This document shows positions 5,311 to 12,973 of a DNA stretch of 12,973 nucleotides, piece after piece. The translations under genes were made by a program, and so were the position numbers. The notes under the pieces were generated by a model. The model searched no databases. It was not told where the DNA came from and saw only the letters and a list, made by a program, of their open reading frames with translations. The stretch is taken from positions 8,367 to 21,339 of the forward strand of contig DGFH01000303.1 of the NCBI GenBank assembly GCA_002391565.1, read 5' to 3'. The stretch is from Anaerolineales bacterium UBA3905 (GTDB lineage Bacteria; Chloroflexota; Anaerolineae; Caldilineales; Caldilineaceae). Numbering within the stretch: the first letter of the stretch is position 1; every line of letters starts with the position of its first letter.

Positions 5311-6588
5311 TCATGCGCGTTCCATCCAATCCGGACCGGCGGTCGAAATGACGCAGTTCTCTGGATGCAGGTAGTGGGCGGCGACGCGCTGCACATCCGC
5401 CGCCGTGACGCCGTTGATCAGCGATGGGTAGCGCTGGAGATAGTCTAGCCCCAATCCGTACCACTCCATGTTCAGCAACGTTGACGCCACGCCTTCGTTC
5501 GTTTCCAGTGTCAGCGGCACGATGCCCGTCAGGTACGCCTGGCTATCGGCGAGCTCTTCGGCGCCGACGCGCTCGCTGCCCAGTCGCTCAAACTCGGCCA
5601 GGATGCTGTCAATGGCTGCTTCGACATCGTCGGGGTTGACGCCGGCGGCGGCAAACCAGACGCCATCCTCCTGTTCAGCGACAGCGGCGCTGTAGCAATA
5701 GTACGCCAAGCCCTGCTCCTCGCGCACACGTTCGCCCAATCGCCCCATCATGCCGAACTGACCCAAGATGCAATTGGCGACGCGCACTGCGTAGAAGTCG
5801 GGGTCGGCGCGACGCACGCCATATGTTCCGATCAGGATGTCGCTTTGCACCTTGCCTGGCATAGAGGCGTGCACCTGCCCACCGCCTTGCCTGCGCACTG
5901 GTGGGATGACAGGCGGCGCGTCCACGGCGGCGCGCCAGTCGCCAAAGTGAGCCGCCAGGACATCCACCACTCGGCGCGCCTCCACGTCGCCGGCAATCGC
6001 CAGCACGGCGCCTTGGGGGGTAAACGTGTGGGCATGAAAGTCGACCAGATCGTGACGCTGCAAGGCGCGAACTGTCTCCAGGTAGCCCTCTGTGGCGCGA
6101 CCGTAGGGATGTTCGCGGCCAAAGAGCGCCTCGTGGAAACGTCGTGCAGCAACGCTGGCGGTGTCTTGTTCACGCTCCTGGATGCCGACCAGTTTCATCT
6201 GACGCAGCCGCTCGATATGCTCCGGCGGAAAGGTCGGGCGCTGCAACAGGTCGGCTAACACGCCTAACAAAGCCTCGAAGTCCTCTGCCAGCGCCGTAAC
6301 GCCAAAGTCAGTGCTGTGTGTATCCGCAGAAACGGTGAGCGACGCGCCAACGTTCTCAACTGCCGCATTGAAGGCTTCGTAGTCGTAGTGAGCACTGCCG
6401 CGCGTCAACATGCCGGCGACGAAAGCGGCCAATCCTGCCTGTGCGGGCGTCTCCTGTACGGCGCCAACGCGCAGGGAGCCTTGCAAGACGGCGACCGGCG
6501 ACGCGTGATCCTCGCGCACGAGCACAATCATGCCGTTGGGCAGCACGGTGCGCACGATAGTTTCTGGCGTGGGGAGGGCGTTGCTCAT
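5311..6588 (-). CDS. M16B peptidase family protein, non-zinc partner subunit
   Basis: The 425-residue protein has the two-lobed M16 layout. It starts NGMIVLVREDHASPVAVLQG, like the N-terminus of processing peptidases. Where the zinc motif HxxEH should be (residues 55-59) it reads AFVAG, so it cannot bind zinc there. In the C-terminal half RLGERVREEQGLAYYCYS (283-300) keeps the Arg and Tyr that in bacterial M16B heterodimers and the mitochondrial enzyme help hold the substrate. It therefore most likely acts as the regulatory half of a heterodimer with the product of the gene just upstream. The ATGA overlap at 6585-6588 (start inside the previous stop) suggests translational coupling and equal output. 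No signal peptide is seen. Confidence 0.92.
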   Translation of the reverse strand: MSNALPTPETIVRTVLPNGMIVLVREDHASPVAVLQGSLRVGAVQETPAQAGLAAFVAGMLTRGSAHYDYEAFNAAVENVGASLTVSADTHSTDFGVTALAEDFEALLGVLADLLQRPTFPPEHIERLRQMKLVGIQEREQDTASVAARRFHEALFGREHPYGRATEGYLETVRALQRHDLVDFHAHTFTPQGAVLAIAGDVEARRVVDVLAAHFGDWRAAVDAPPVIPPVRRQGGGQVHASMPGKVQSDILIGTYGVRRADPDFYAVRVANCILGQFGMMGRLGERVREEQGLAYYCYSAAVAEQEDGVWFAAAGVNPDDVEAAIDSILAEFERLGSERVGAEELADSQAYLTGIVPLTLETNEGVASTLLNMEWYGLGLDYLQRYPSLINGVTAADVQRVAAHYLHPENCVISTAGPDWMERA

Positions 6589-7931
6589 GCGGTCTCCTCG
6601 CGCGCAGGTGCGGGGTCAGCTGCCCGGCGATGGGTGATGAATGATGCATCATCCTCCTGCGCCGGGACGTAATAGCCGACGGTCTGGCGGTCGGGTGTGA
6701 GGTAGGTCTGCGCTACGCGTTGCACATCCGCTGGCGTCACTGCGCGTAACTGCTCATCCCACGTGGCGAGCCACTCCAGCGACGCGACGACCTGGCTAAA
6801 ACCCAACCAGAAGGCCTCGTAGGTGACGCTCTCGCTGCTGTAAGCGAATTGCGCCCGCGTCTGTTTGATCGCTCGCTCCATTTCAGCGGGCGCGACGCCA
6901 TCGCGCTGCACGGCGGCAATTTCGTGCCAGATCGCCGTCTCCACCTGGTGATGTTCGACATCGGGCGCCAGCGTGGCGCTGATCGTAAACAGGCCAGGGT
7001 CGATGGTTGGGCCAAAGCTGGAACTCACATCGACGGTCAGCTCGCGTTCCACCAACGCGCGATAGAGGCGGTTGCTGCGATTATTGCCGCCGCCCCCAAA
7101 TAGTCCCATGCCTTTGGCGCCCCCCAACACCGAATCGAGCACGACAAAAGGAAAGAAGTCTGGGTGCAGCGCAGGCGGCGCCTGGAACGCTTGCAAGTAG
7201 TAGGCAGTCGGGTCATCACCACGCAAGAGTACGCGGCGTTCGGCGCGCGCTGGCGGCTCCTGGATGTGCACGGGCGGCGCTGACGGGCCGGGCGGCAGGT
7301 CGCCAAAATAGCGCTCGATCTGCCTCAGCATGGCGTCTGGCTCGAAGTCCCCGGTCACGACGACGACAGCGTTGTTGACGGTGTAGTAGGTGCGGTAGTG
7401 AGCATAGAGTTCGTCGCGCGTCAGGGCGCGTAAGTCGGCGGGCCAGCCGATGATCGGGTTGCGGTAGCTGTGCACCCGAAAGGCGGTCGCCTGGACTTCT
7501 TCGTGCAGACGGTAGAAGTAGCTGTTCTCACTACCCTCGCGCTCACTCAAGATGACCGTGCGCTCCAGCTCGGTTTCGTTGGGATCGAAGTTAGCATTTG
7601 CCATGCGATCACTTTCGACCTGGAGCGCCAGCTCGATGCGTTCGGCGGGGAAGGTCTCAAAATAGACGGTCCAGTCTGGCCCGGTCATGCCGTTGAAGAC
7701 GCCGCCGGCGCGCGCCACCGCTTTGTCGAATGCACCGCGTGGGCACCGTTCGGTGCCCTTGAAGAGCATGTGCTCCACCCAGTGGCTGACGCCTGTGCGA
7801 CCCGGTGTTTCGTTGCGGCTGCCCACGCGATAGAAGATCCAGAAACTGGCGACTGGCGCACGTTGACTTGGGCGCAAGAGAAGCTGCAAGCCGTTGTTGA
7901 GTGTGATTTGGGTCAGGTTGTCTAGTGGCAT
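6585..7931 (-). CDS. M16B zinc metallopeptidase, catalytic subunit
   Basis: The protein (448 aa) is a pitrilysin/processing-peptidase-like M16 enzyme that cleaves peptides inside a clamshell chamber. The inverted zinc motif is H50-W-V-E53-H54 in GVSHWVEHMLFKGT, with the third zinc ligand probably E130 in VILSERE, 75 residues on. The C-terminal region SNRLYRALVERELTVDVSSS lacks the Tyr of the partner's Arg/Tyr motif, so the two proteins are complementary. ATG 7931 begins a typical N-terminus (LNNGLQLLL). No clear Shine-Dalgarno sequence precedes it; the upstream 100 nt are mostly repeat. Its substrate is unknown. The last residues after the M16 fold (APAREETA) are unstructured and overlap the next gene. 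Confidence 0.95.
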   Translation of the reverse strand: MPLDNLTQITLNNGLQLLLRPSQRAPVASFWIFYRVGSRNETPGRTGVSHWVEHMLFKGTERCPRGAFDKAVARAGGVFNGMTGPDWTVYFETFPAERIELALQVESDRMANANFDPNETELERTVILSEREGSENSYFYRLHEEVQATAFRVHSYRNPIIGWPADLRALTRDELYAHYRTYYTVNNAVVVVTGDFEPDAMLRQIERYFGDLPPGPSAPPVHIQEPPARAERRVLLRGDDPTAYYLQAFQAPPALHPDFFPFVVLDSVLGGAKGMGLFGGGGNNRSNRLYRALVERELTVDVSSSFGPTIDPGLFTISATLAPDVEHHQVETAIWHEIAAVQRDGVAPAEMERAIKQTRAQFAYSSESVTYEAFWLGFSQVVASLEWLATWDEQLRAVTPADVQRVAQTYLTPDRQTVGYYVPAQEDDASFITHRRAADPAPAREETA

Positions 7932-7946
7932 AGGCGATTAGCAAGA

Positions 7947-8032
7947 AGATTGAGAGTTTGAGAGATTGCGGTGAACGAGTTCGTCATGTCCAGCGTCAAT
8001 TTCCCATCTCCCAATTCCCTGATCTCCCAATC

Positions 8033-8041
<9 letters not shown>
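7947..8041. repeat. GA-rich / CT-rich inverted repeat array between the UGD and M16 genes
   Basis: On the + strand a GA-rich arm (about 7948-7969, units GATTGAGA and GAGAGATTG) is followed after about 25 unique bases by a CT-rich arm (7997-8041, units CATCTCCC, AATTCCC, GATCTCCC, AATCTCAA). This is the same arm order as at 142-341 and 1256-1408. The TGA stop of the UDP-glucose dehydrogenase gene (8033-8035, - strand) lies in the outermost unit. Confidence 0.85.
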
Positions 8042-9352
<1,311 letters not shown>

Positions 9353-9388
9353 GTTTTTACTCCTATGATTGTCAAACATAACCAGATT

Positions 9389-10417
9389 TCACGGCGCGTT
9401 GCGCCCGATCGTTGCCGTCTCCATCTGCGCCTCGGCCTGACGACGGGCGGCTTCGATGTCGCTCATGTGCAGGTGTTCACGCCAGAAATAATAGCCGCCC
9501 AACAACGTCACCGGCACCCACAACGCAGCGTGCAATGTAAAGGTGTAACTGGCGGCCACCGATGGATTGACGCCGAAGGTTTCCAGCGTCTTGATGCCAG
9601 GCGTGTCGAAGGTGCCGATATAGCCAGGCGCAGCGGGCAGCGTGGTCGCCAGGTTGACCAGCCCATTCATCAACATCAGCACGATAAAGCTGACTGAGAA
9701 GTCGAAGGCGTGCATTACAAACCAATACTTGACCGTCTCCAATAACCAGATCAGCACACTGGTGAAAAAGATCATGATCACATCAGACGGATGGCCGAGG
9801 CTACGCAACCCTAACATGAAGCGGTGATAGAGGTCGTCCGTCCGTTCCCGTACGGAACCGCGCAAGATAGCACTGGCGACGATGGCGTAGAAACGTTCGA
9901 CGCGCTGCGGCTGGCTTGCCATCCACATGAAAACCGCCGTCGCCGCCAGAAAGAGCACGGTCATCAAGATGACAGCATCGCGGTAGATGGGGGGAAGCGG
10001 AACGAAGGGCAAGGCTAAAAAAACAAACAGCAACATGACCAGGCCATCGGTGATGCGTTCTATAATGACCGTCGCCAGACTGGTAGAGATTGCGATGTCG
10101 GTGCGCCGTTTCAATACGTAGGAGCGCAGCAGTTCGCCGGCGCGAAACGGGAAGATATTATTGCCAAAATAGCCAATGCAAACCATCGGAAAGAGGGTGA
10201 CGACCGGCACCAACTTGACCGGTCGCAAGGTGTATTGCCAACGCCAGGTGCGCACCCACAGCCCCAGCATGTAGACGGTGACGCCCGGCAACAACCACCA
10301 GTAGTTGGCGGTCTTCAGCGCCTCCACCACAGTGGGCAGATGCAGCCCCGGCAAGGCCCAGTAGATGAAGATGGCGCTGACGAGCACACCGATCGTCAGT
10401 TGTAAATAACGCTTCAA
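9389..10417 (-). CDS. Flippase-like integral membrane protein (UPF0104 / LPG-synthase TM-domain family)
   Basis: The protein has about eight hydrophobic segments, beginning with QLTIGVLVSAIFIYWALPGL just after the start. It carries the family signatures GNNIFPFRAGELLRSY and LPAAPGYIGTF. Relatives include the membrane part of lysylphosphatidylglycerol synthase, YbhN and AglD-type proteins, several linked to lipid or glycolipid handling; the activity of this one is unknown. I choose a TTG start at 10417 (342 aa), because AAGGGAGA lies 10 nt upstream and a candidate promoter falls inside the alternative 28-residue extension to a TTG at 10501. The extra residues there also do not look like a membrane protein N-terminus. 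UDP-glucose dehydrogenase follows after 36 nt, suggesting a shared role in envelope glycan or glycolipid formation. Confidence 0.85.
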   Translation of the reverse strand: MKRYLQLTIGVLVSAIFIYWALPGLHLPTVVEALKTANYWWLLPGVTVYMLGLWVRTWRWQYTLRPVKLVPVVTLFPMVCIGYFGNNIFPFRAGELLRSYVLKRRTDIAISTSLATVIIERITDGLVMLLFVFLALPFVPLPPIYRDAVILMTVLFLAATAVFMWMASQPQRVERFYAIVASAILRGSVRERTDDLYHRFMLGLRSLGHPSDVIMIFFTSVLIWLLETVKYWFVMHAFDFSVSFIVLMLMNGLVNLATTLPAAPGYIGTFDTPGIKTLETFGVNPSVAASYTFTLHAALWVPVTLLGGYYFWREHLHMSDIEAARRQAEAQMETATIGRNAP

Positions 10418-10458
10418 GCTGGCTGTCTCTCCCTTGCGACATTTCAAAGCCACAGCGC

Positions 10459-10488
10459 AGAATATCACACGCGCAGGATAGCAGCCAA
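10459..10488 (-). promoter_or_regulatory. Candidate promoter of the flippase-ugd transcript
   Basis: On the - strand TTGGCT (10488-10483), an 18-nt spacer and an extended -10 TGA-TATTCT (box 10464-10459) would start transcription near 10452, about 35 nt before the TTG start. An alternative pair, TTGACC (10501-10496) with TATCCT (10480-10475), has only a 15-nt spacer. Either one favours the TTG start at 10417. Matches are partial. Confidence 0.4.
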
Positions 10489-10558
10489 ACCATCCGGTCA
10501 AAATTCGTTCTTCTGTTGTGTTACCTCCACCTCTGGGGAGCGCTTCCGGTGAGTGAGC

Positions 10559-10590
10559 ACAAAAAGAGGGGCGCGTATCACGCCCCTCTC
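10559..10590 (-). terminator. Intrinsic terminator of the SWIM gene
   Basis: A perfect 9-bp GC-rich stem, AGAGGGGCG (10565-10573) / CGCCCCTCT (10581-10589), has a 7-nt loop. On the - strand it is followed by TTTTT (10565-10561). It lies about 30 nt after the SWIM gene's stop, in the right orientation. Confidence 0.85.
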
Positions 10591-10618
10591 TGCCCCGGTA
10601 TAGGTTGGTCGTCTGAAA

Positions 10619-10871
<253 letters not shown>

Positions 10872-10958
10872 GTTCGATCCTTTCTGTTGATAAATGTGCG
10901 AACACACTTTGTGCATCGGCCAGTCGAAGTGGATATGGCCGCCATCTGGAGAAAATGA

Positions 10959-10995
10959 ACAAAAACACCCAGGCGCAAGCGCACGCTGGGTGTTG
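10959..10995 (-). terminator. Intrinsic terminator in the SWIM gene leader (attenuator candidate)
   Basis: On the - strand AACACCCAG (10994-10986) and CTGGGTGTT (10972-10964) form a perfect 9-bp stem that can extend into the loop, followed by TTTTTG. It is 90 nt upstream of the SWIM start codon and directly after the stop of the 15-codon ORF. It could also end transcripts arriving from the 449-residue protein gene upstream. Confidence 0.75.
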
Positions 10996-11043
10996 TCAGC
11001 AAGCTATGGAGTTGAGCGTAAAGATCAGCGTCTTCAGTGTCAC
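10996..11043 (-). CDS. 15-codon ORF, putative leader peptide
   Basis: GTG at 11043-11041 opens a 15-residue frame, MTLKTLIFTLNSIAC, ending with TGA at 10998-10996. A full Shine-Dalgarno sequence AAGGAGG (11060-11054) lies 10 nt before the GTG. The stop codon is one base from the base of the terminator stem, so a ribosome finishing the peptide would cover the 5' arm of the stem. This is the geometry of translation-linked attenuation. There is no run of one amino acid that names a sensed metabolite. It may instead be a real small hydrophobic peptide, or chance; the strong ribosome-binding site is the main support. Confidence 0.5.
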   Translation of the reverse strand: MTLKTLIFTLNSIAC

Positions 11044-11070
11044 CGTTCCGCGCCCTCCTTGATTGTGTTA

Positions 11071-11078
11071 GCGCCTGG
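11071..11078 (-). promoter_or_regulatory. Possible antiterminator arm in the SWIM leader
   Basis: On the - strand this reads CCAGGCGC, exactly complementary to GCGCCTGG (10976-10969) in the 3' arm of the leader terminator. Pairing of the two would exclude the terminator stem. Eight GC-rich pairs are suggestive but could arise by chance in a leader of this length. Confidence 0.35.
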
Positions 11079-11127
11079 CAGTGCTGGCTCGGTGAAGTAG
11101 GATGCTCACATGCGCCACTGATGTAGC

Positions 11128-11155
11128 AGTATAGCGAGCGTTAATCAACTGTTAA
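11128..11155 (-). promoter_or_regulatory. Promoter P2 of the SWIM leader
   Basis: TTAACA (11155-11150), a 16-nt spacer and TATACT (11133-11128) on the - strand; predicted start near 11121. Five of six bases match consensus in each box. A small inverted repeat ATCAA/TTGAT around 11144-11160 overlaps its -35 box and the start site of P1, an operator-like place. Confidence 0.6.
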
Positions 11156-11166
11156 TTGATGTCTAC

Positions 11167-11195
11167 AGTATACGCTGTTGGCCTGCGACTGTCAA
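11167..11195 (-). promoter_or_regulatory. Promoter P1 of the SWIM leader, near-perfect sigma-70 type
   Basis: TTGACA (11195-11190), exactly 17 nt, then TATACT (11172-11167) on the - strand. This is the best promoter match in the window. It lies after the stop of the 449-residue protein gene and points to the SWIM gene. Predicted start near 11160, giving a leader of about 290 nt to the SWIM ATG. Confidence 0.75.
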
Positions 11196-11262
11196 ACATC
11201 GAATGCAGACCCGATCGCGCCGATTGCGCTACGATTGGCGACGCGCCGCGGACGACGCACAA

Positions 11263-12612
11263 TTACGGCATCGGCTGAATCCGAAAACCAGGCGGGGTTG
11301 CCAGTGCGTCATAGGCGATGGGCAACGCCAGTGGAGCGCCCAGACGCATCAACTCATCTTGCTGGGTGCGCAAGAATTCGCCGATCGTCGTTACTGGGGC
11401 GTTGGGATAGAGACCGCGCATGGACTGCTGCGCCAGCCAGTGTTGCGTCTCGACGCGTAAGAGCGCCTGGTCAAGCGGTGTGGCGGCGTCGCTGGCGTAC
11501 GCTGCCATGACCGTCTCCAGATAGCTGTGAGCGGCGCTCAACTCGGCGCGAATCTGGTCTATCTGCGCTTCCCACTCGGGCGCCAGAGAAAGGCCATATC
11601 CACGCATCGCCACGCGTAGCTTCTCGACCAGCCAGGCGCGGCGGTCGAGCAACAACCACAGTTGTTGACCGCGCGCAATCTCGCCCGGGTTCTGATAGAA
11701 GTGTGCACGGGCGGCGTCTTCCGCCAGCAGTGCAGCCGCCAACGCCTGTCGCTCCGGCTCGAAGTCGGCGCCGCCGGTGAACTCGATGCGATCAGCCAGG
11801 GCGCGTGCGGCCAGCTGACGTGCAGTGATTTTTTCTTGCGTTGGGGAATCGTAGGCGATTGGTTGGGCAAACGCCATCATCGTCGGTGTTACGAGCACGC
11901 CTACACCGATAAGATAAGGATTGCGGGTGAACTCTGTAACCTGCGCATTGAGCGCGCGCGTCGCATCATTCTGGTTGGCATAAGGCGCGATGGCGTCGCG
12001 CAGGTCAGCAAAGAGGGCGCTGCGTTGCGCCGGCAATAAACCTGGCGCCTGGGCAGTGATGCGCAGCGCCTGCGTTGCTGCGTCGGTCGCTGCGCCAGCG
12101 AAACCGCCAGCATACAGGAGTGCAACGCTTTGGGTGAGTCGATTGACGCGTTCGCGTACAGGCAGTGCGTCGTCCAGGATGGCATCAGTCACCACCAGGC
12201 CGGAGACTTGCGCCGCCATATCAGGCTCACCGGCGGCGGCGTAACTCTGCGCCAGGCTTGCCAGACGCGCGGTGCGCTCTACACTGGGAATAGCAGTGGC
12301 GTAAGTGAGTATAGTGCGCGCCGTCTCACGATGCCCGGCTTGCAGCGCCTGCGCCGCCAGACCAGATGGCGCATCGCCGGCCAGTTCGCGCAGGGCGATT
12401 GGAGGCATGATCAACTGTGTGCGAACCGATTGCAGCGGATCGGCGTTCATAGAGGGTTGCGCTTCGCTGCGCACGAAAAAAAAGAGCGCCAACGCCGCCA
12501 ATCCGATCAAGAGGCTGAACAGAAACGCCGCAAGCAGGAGGCGCTCCAGCCAGTGGCGCGGCGATTGCGGAGCAGTAGATGGTGATTCGTCGCTCGATAG
12601 CGTGTAAGACAT
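11263..12612 (-). CDS. Membrane-anchored protein of unknown function
   Basis: I do not recognise this 449-residue protein. Residues 1-20 are polar and Ser/Pro-rich. Residues 25-47 (LLLAAFLFSLLIGLAALALFFFV) form one strong membrane segment followed by RSEA. The rest is Ala/Leu/Gln-rich and predicted by eye to be mostly helical; the part around 75-225 (ALQAGHRETARTI, SLAQSYAAAGEPDMA) resembles loose TPR-like helical pairs. A signal anchor with an outside C-terminal domain is the likely topology. There is no obvious catalytic motif and no cysteine-rich site. ATG 12612 is chosen because the membrane segment follows directly and a TATACT box sits nine bases upstream; no Shine-Dalgarno sequence is present. 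No gene follows closely in the same transcript, so it gives no pathway hint. Confidence 0.8.
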   Translation of the reverse strand: MSYTLSSDESPSTAPQSPRHWLERLLLAAFLFSLLIGLAALALFFFVRSEAQPSMNADPLQSVRTQLIMPPIALRELAGDAPSGLAAQALQAGHRETARTILTYATAIPSVERTARLASLAQSYAAAGEPDMAAQVSGLVVTDAILDDALPVRERVNRLTQSVALLYAGGFAGAATDAATQALRITAQAPGLLPAQRSALFADLRDAIAPYANQNDATRALNAQVTEFTRNPYLIGVGVLVTPTMMAFAQPIAYDSPTQEKITARQLAARALADRIEFTGGADFEPERQALAAALLAEDAARAHFYQNPGEIARGQQLWLLLDRRAWLVEKLRVAMRGYGLSLAPEWEAQIDQIRAELSAAHSYLETVMAAYASDAATPLDQALLRVETQHWLAQQSMRGLYPNAPVTTIGEFLRTQQDELMRLGAPLALPIAYDALATPPGFRIQPMP

Positions 12613-12621
12613 ATAATAAGA

Positions 12622-12627
12622 AGTATA
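12622..12627 (-). promoter_or_regulatory. Candidate -10 box giving a near-leaderless transcript
   Basis: TATACT (12627-12622 on the - strand) ends nine bases before the ATG at 12612, so RNA would start two or three bases before the start codon. The -35 region is poor (CGACCA at 17 nt, or TTCGAC at 19 nt). Lack of a Shine-Dalgarno sequence fits leaderless translation. Confidence 0.4.
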
Positions 12628-12711
12628 CCACTCTGGAAAAACGATGGTCGAATTATTCGGGAATTGACACTACATTTACGAAATCGAGACTGCTGAAATC
12701 CTAAAGTGATT

Positions 12712-12740
12712 TTGGCGCGTGTTTTGCCGTATGCTAAGAT
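12712..12740 (+). promoter_or_regulatory. Candidate promoter of the right-edge gene
   Basis: TTGGCG (12712-12717), a 17-nt spacer and TAAGAT (12735-12740), each with four of six consensus bases. It would give a leader of about 170 nt before the ATG at 12915. Confidence 0.35.
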
Positions 12741-12767
12741 AGCCACTTAACCAGGTTCCTGGAACTG

Positions 12768-12795
12768 CCGGCTGGCGAGCGTCAACACCAGCCGG
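12768..12795 (+). other. Hairpin in the leader of the right-edge gene
   Basis: CCGGCTGG (12768-12775) and CCAGCCGG (12788-12795) form a perfect 8-bp stem with a 12-nt loop. No T-run follows. The rest of 12796-12898 shows only weak inverted repeats around 12822-12846 and no riboswitch class that I recognise. Confidence 0.5.
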
Positions 12796-12914
12796 TAATC
12801 GAACAGAACGACTGGAAACTTGTTGCGCTGCACATGCAACGCAGTGAAACCGTCGTCATGATCCGATGTGTTGGAAGCGAACTGGTAAATTGATCGGTAA
12901 GGAGTAAACATCGT

Positions 12915-12973
12915 ATGCAGAATACAAGGCTAGATCGACGTTCGTCTTCGTCGGGCGGCGTGGGTCGGCTACT
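12915..12973 (+). CDS. N-terminal start of an unknown protein, partial
   Basis: ATG 12915 follows AAGGAG (12899-12904) at a spacing of 10 nt. The frame stays open to the window edge and encodes MQNTRLDRRSSSSGGVGRL, a basic, Ser/Gly-rich, probably disordered N-terminus. Such a start is common before a membrane segment or a regulatory domain, but nothing more can be said. It is divergent from the membrane-anchored protein gene, the two sharing about 300 nt of promoter region. Confidence 0.6.
   Translation, partial: MQNTRLDRRSSSSGGVGRL

Noticed and set aside
10899..10912. LexA-like box CGAACACACTTTGT upstream of the SWIM gene
   Set aside because: Only the left half fits the Gram-positive LexA consensus; the right half has several mismatches.
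10995..11262. tRNA or other classical structural RNA
   Set aside because: No T-loop GGTTCRANNCC or other tRNA signature on either strand, and no SRP RNA signature.
12664..12669. Perfect TTGACA on the + strand
   Set aside because: No acceptable -10 box at 15-19 nt downstream.
12834..12893. 19-codon ORF in the leader of the right-edge gene
   Set aside because: No Shine-Dalgarno sequence and no associated terminator, unlike the 15-codon ORF at 10996-11043.

Overview
The window reads as a chromosomal piece of a GC-rich bacterium. A member of the Chloroflexota (Anaerolineae/Caldilinea-like) is my best guess. The guess rests on the mix of an M16B protease pair, a small SWIM zinc-finger protein, a flippase-like membrane protein and above all short GA-rich/CT-rich repeats scattered between and even inside genes. 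This is inference; no rRNA or marker gene is present. I see no insertion sequence, phage gene, tRNA or CRISPR array.

Left part, + strand (1-3949): the C-terminal end of a probable hotdog-fold thioesterase, an inverted array of 8-nt repeats, a fused E1 alpha-beta 2-oxoacid dehydrogenase, a gap with a perfect 15-bp hairpin and a candidate promoter, then an unusual fusion protein. That protein starts like an E2 (lipoyl domain plus E3/E1-binding domain), but where the E2 catalytic domain should be it has a complete NeuD/PglD-type left-handed beta-helix acyltransferase. E1 and this protein together suggest a route in which an acyl group made by oxidative decarboxylation is carried on lipoyl-lysine and handed to a sugar or amine acceptor. 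This is the most novel element of the window.

Middle, - strand (10417 down to 3957): six co-directional genes. In transcription order they are a flippase-like membrane protein, UDP-glucose 6-dehydrogenase, a catalytic M16 peptidase, its non-zinc partner (4-nt overlap), holo-ACP synthase, and an ANT(6)-type nucleotidyltransferase. The first two point to envelope polysaccharide or glycolipid metabolism. The last gene converges on the lipoyl fusion gene with 7 bp between stop codons.

Right part (10559-12973): a small SWIM zinc-finger gene on the - strand has its own terminator. Upstream it has what looks like an attenuated leader: two tandem near-consensus promoters, a 15-codon ORF with a full Shine-Dalgarno sequence, an intrinsic terminator directly after that ORF, and an upstream segment able to pair with the terminator. 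Beyond it lies a membrane-anchored protein of unknown function on the - strand, probably from a near-leaderless transcript, and divergently the first 19 codons of a + strand gene that runs off the window.

A second theme is the repeat family. GA-rich octamer/heptamer arrays followed by CT-rich arrays of the same unit in inverse orientation occur at 142-341, 1256-1408 and 7947-8041, with a single-armed copy at 1945-2005. Two copies lie in frame inside the E1 gene (one forms the alpha-beta linker), and two supply the stop codon of the gene they follow.
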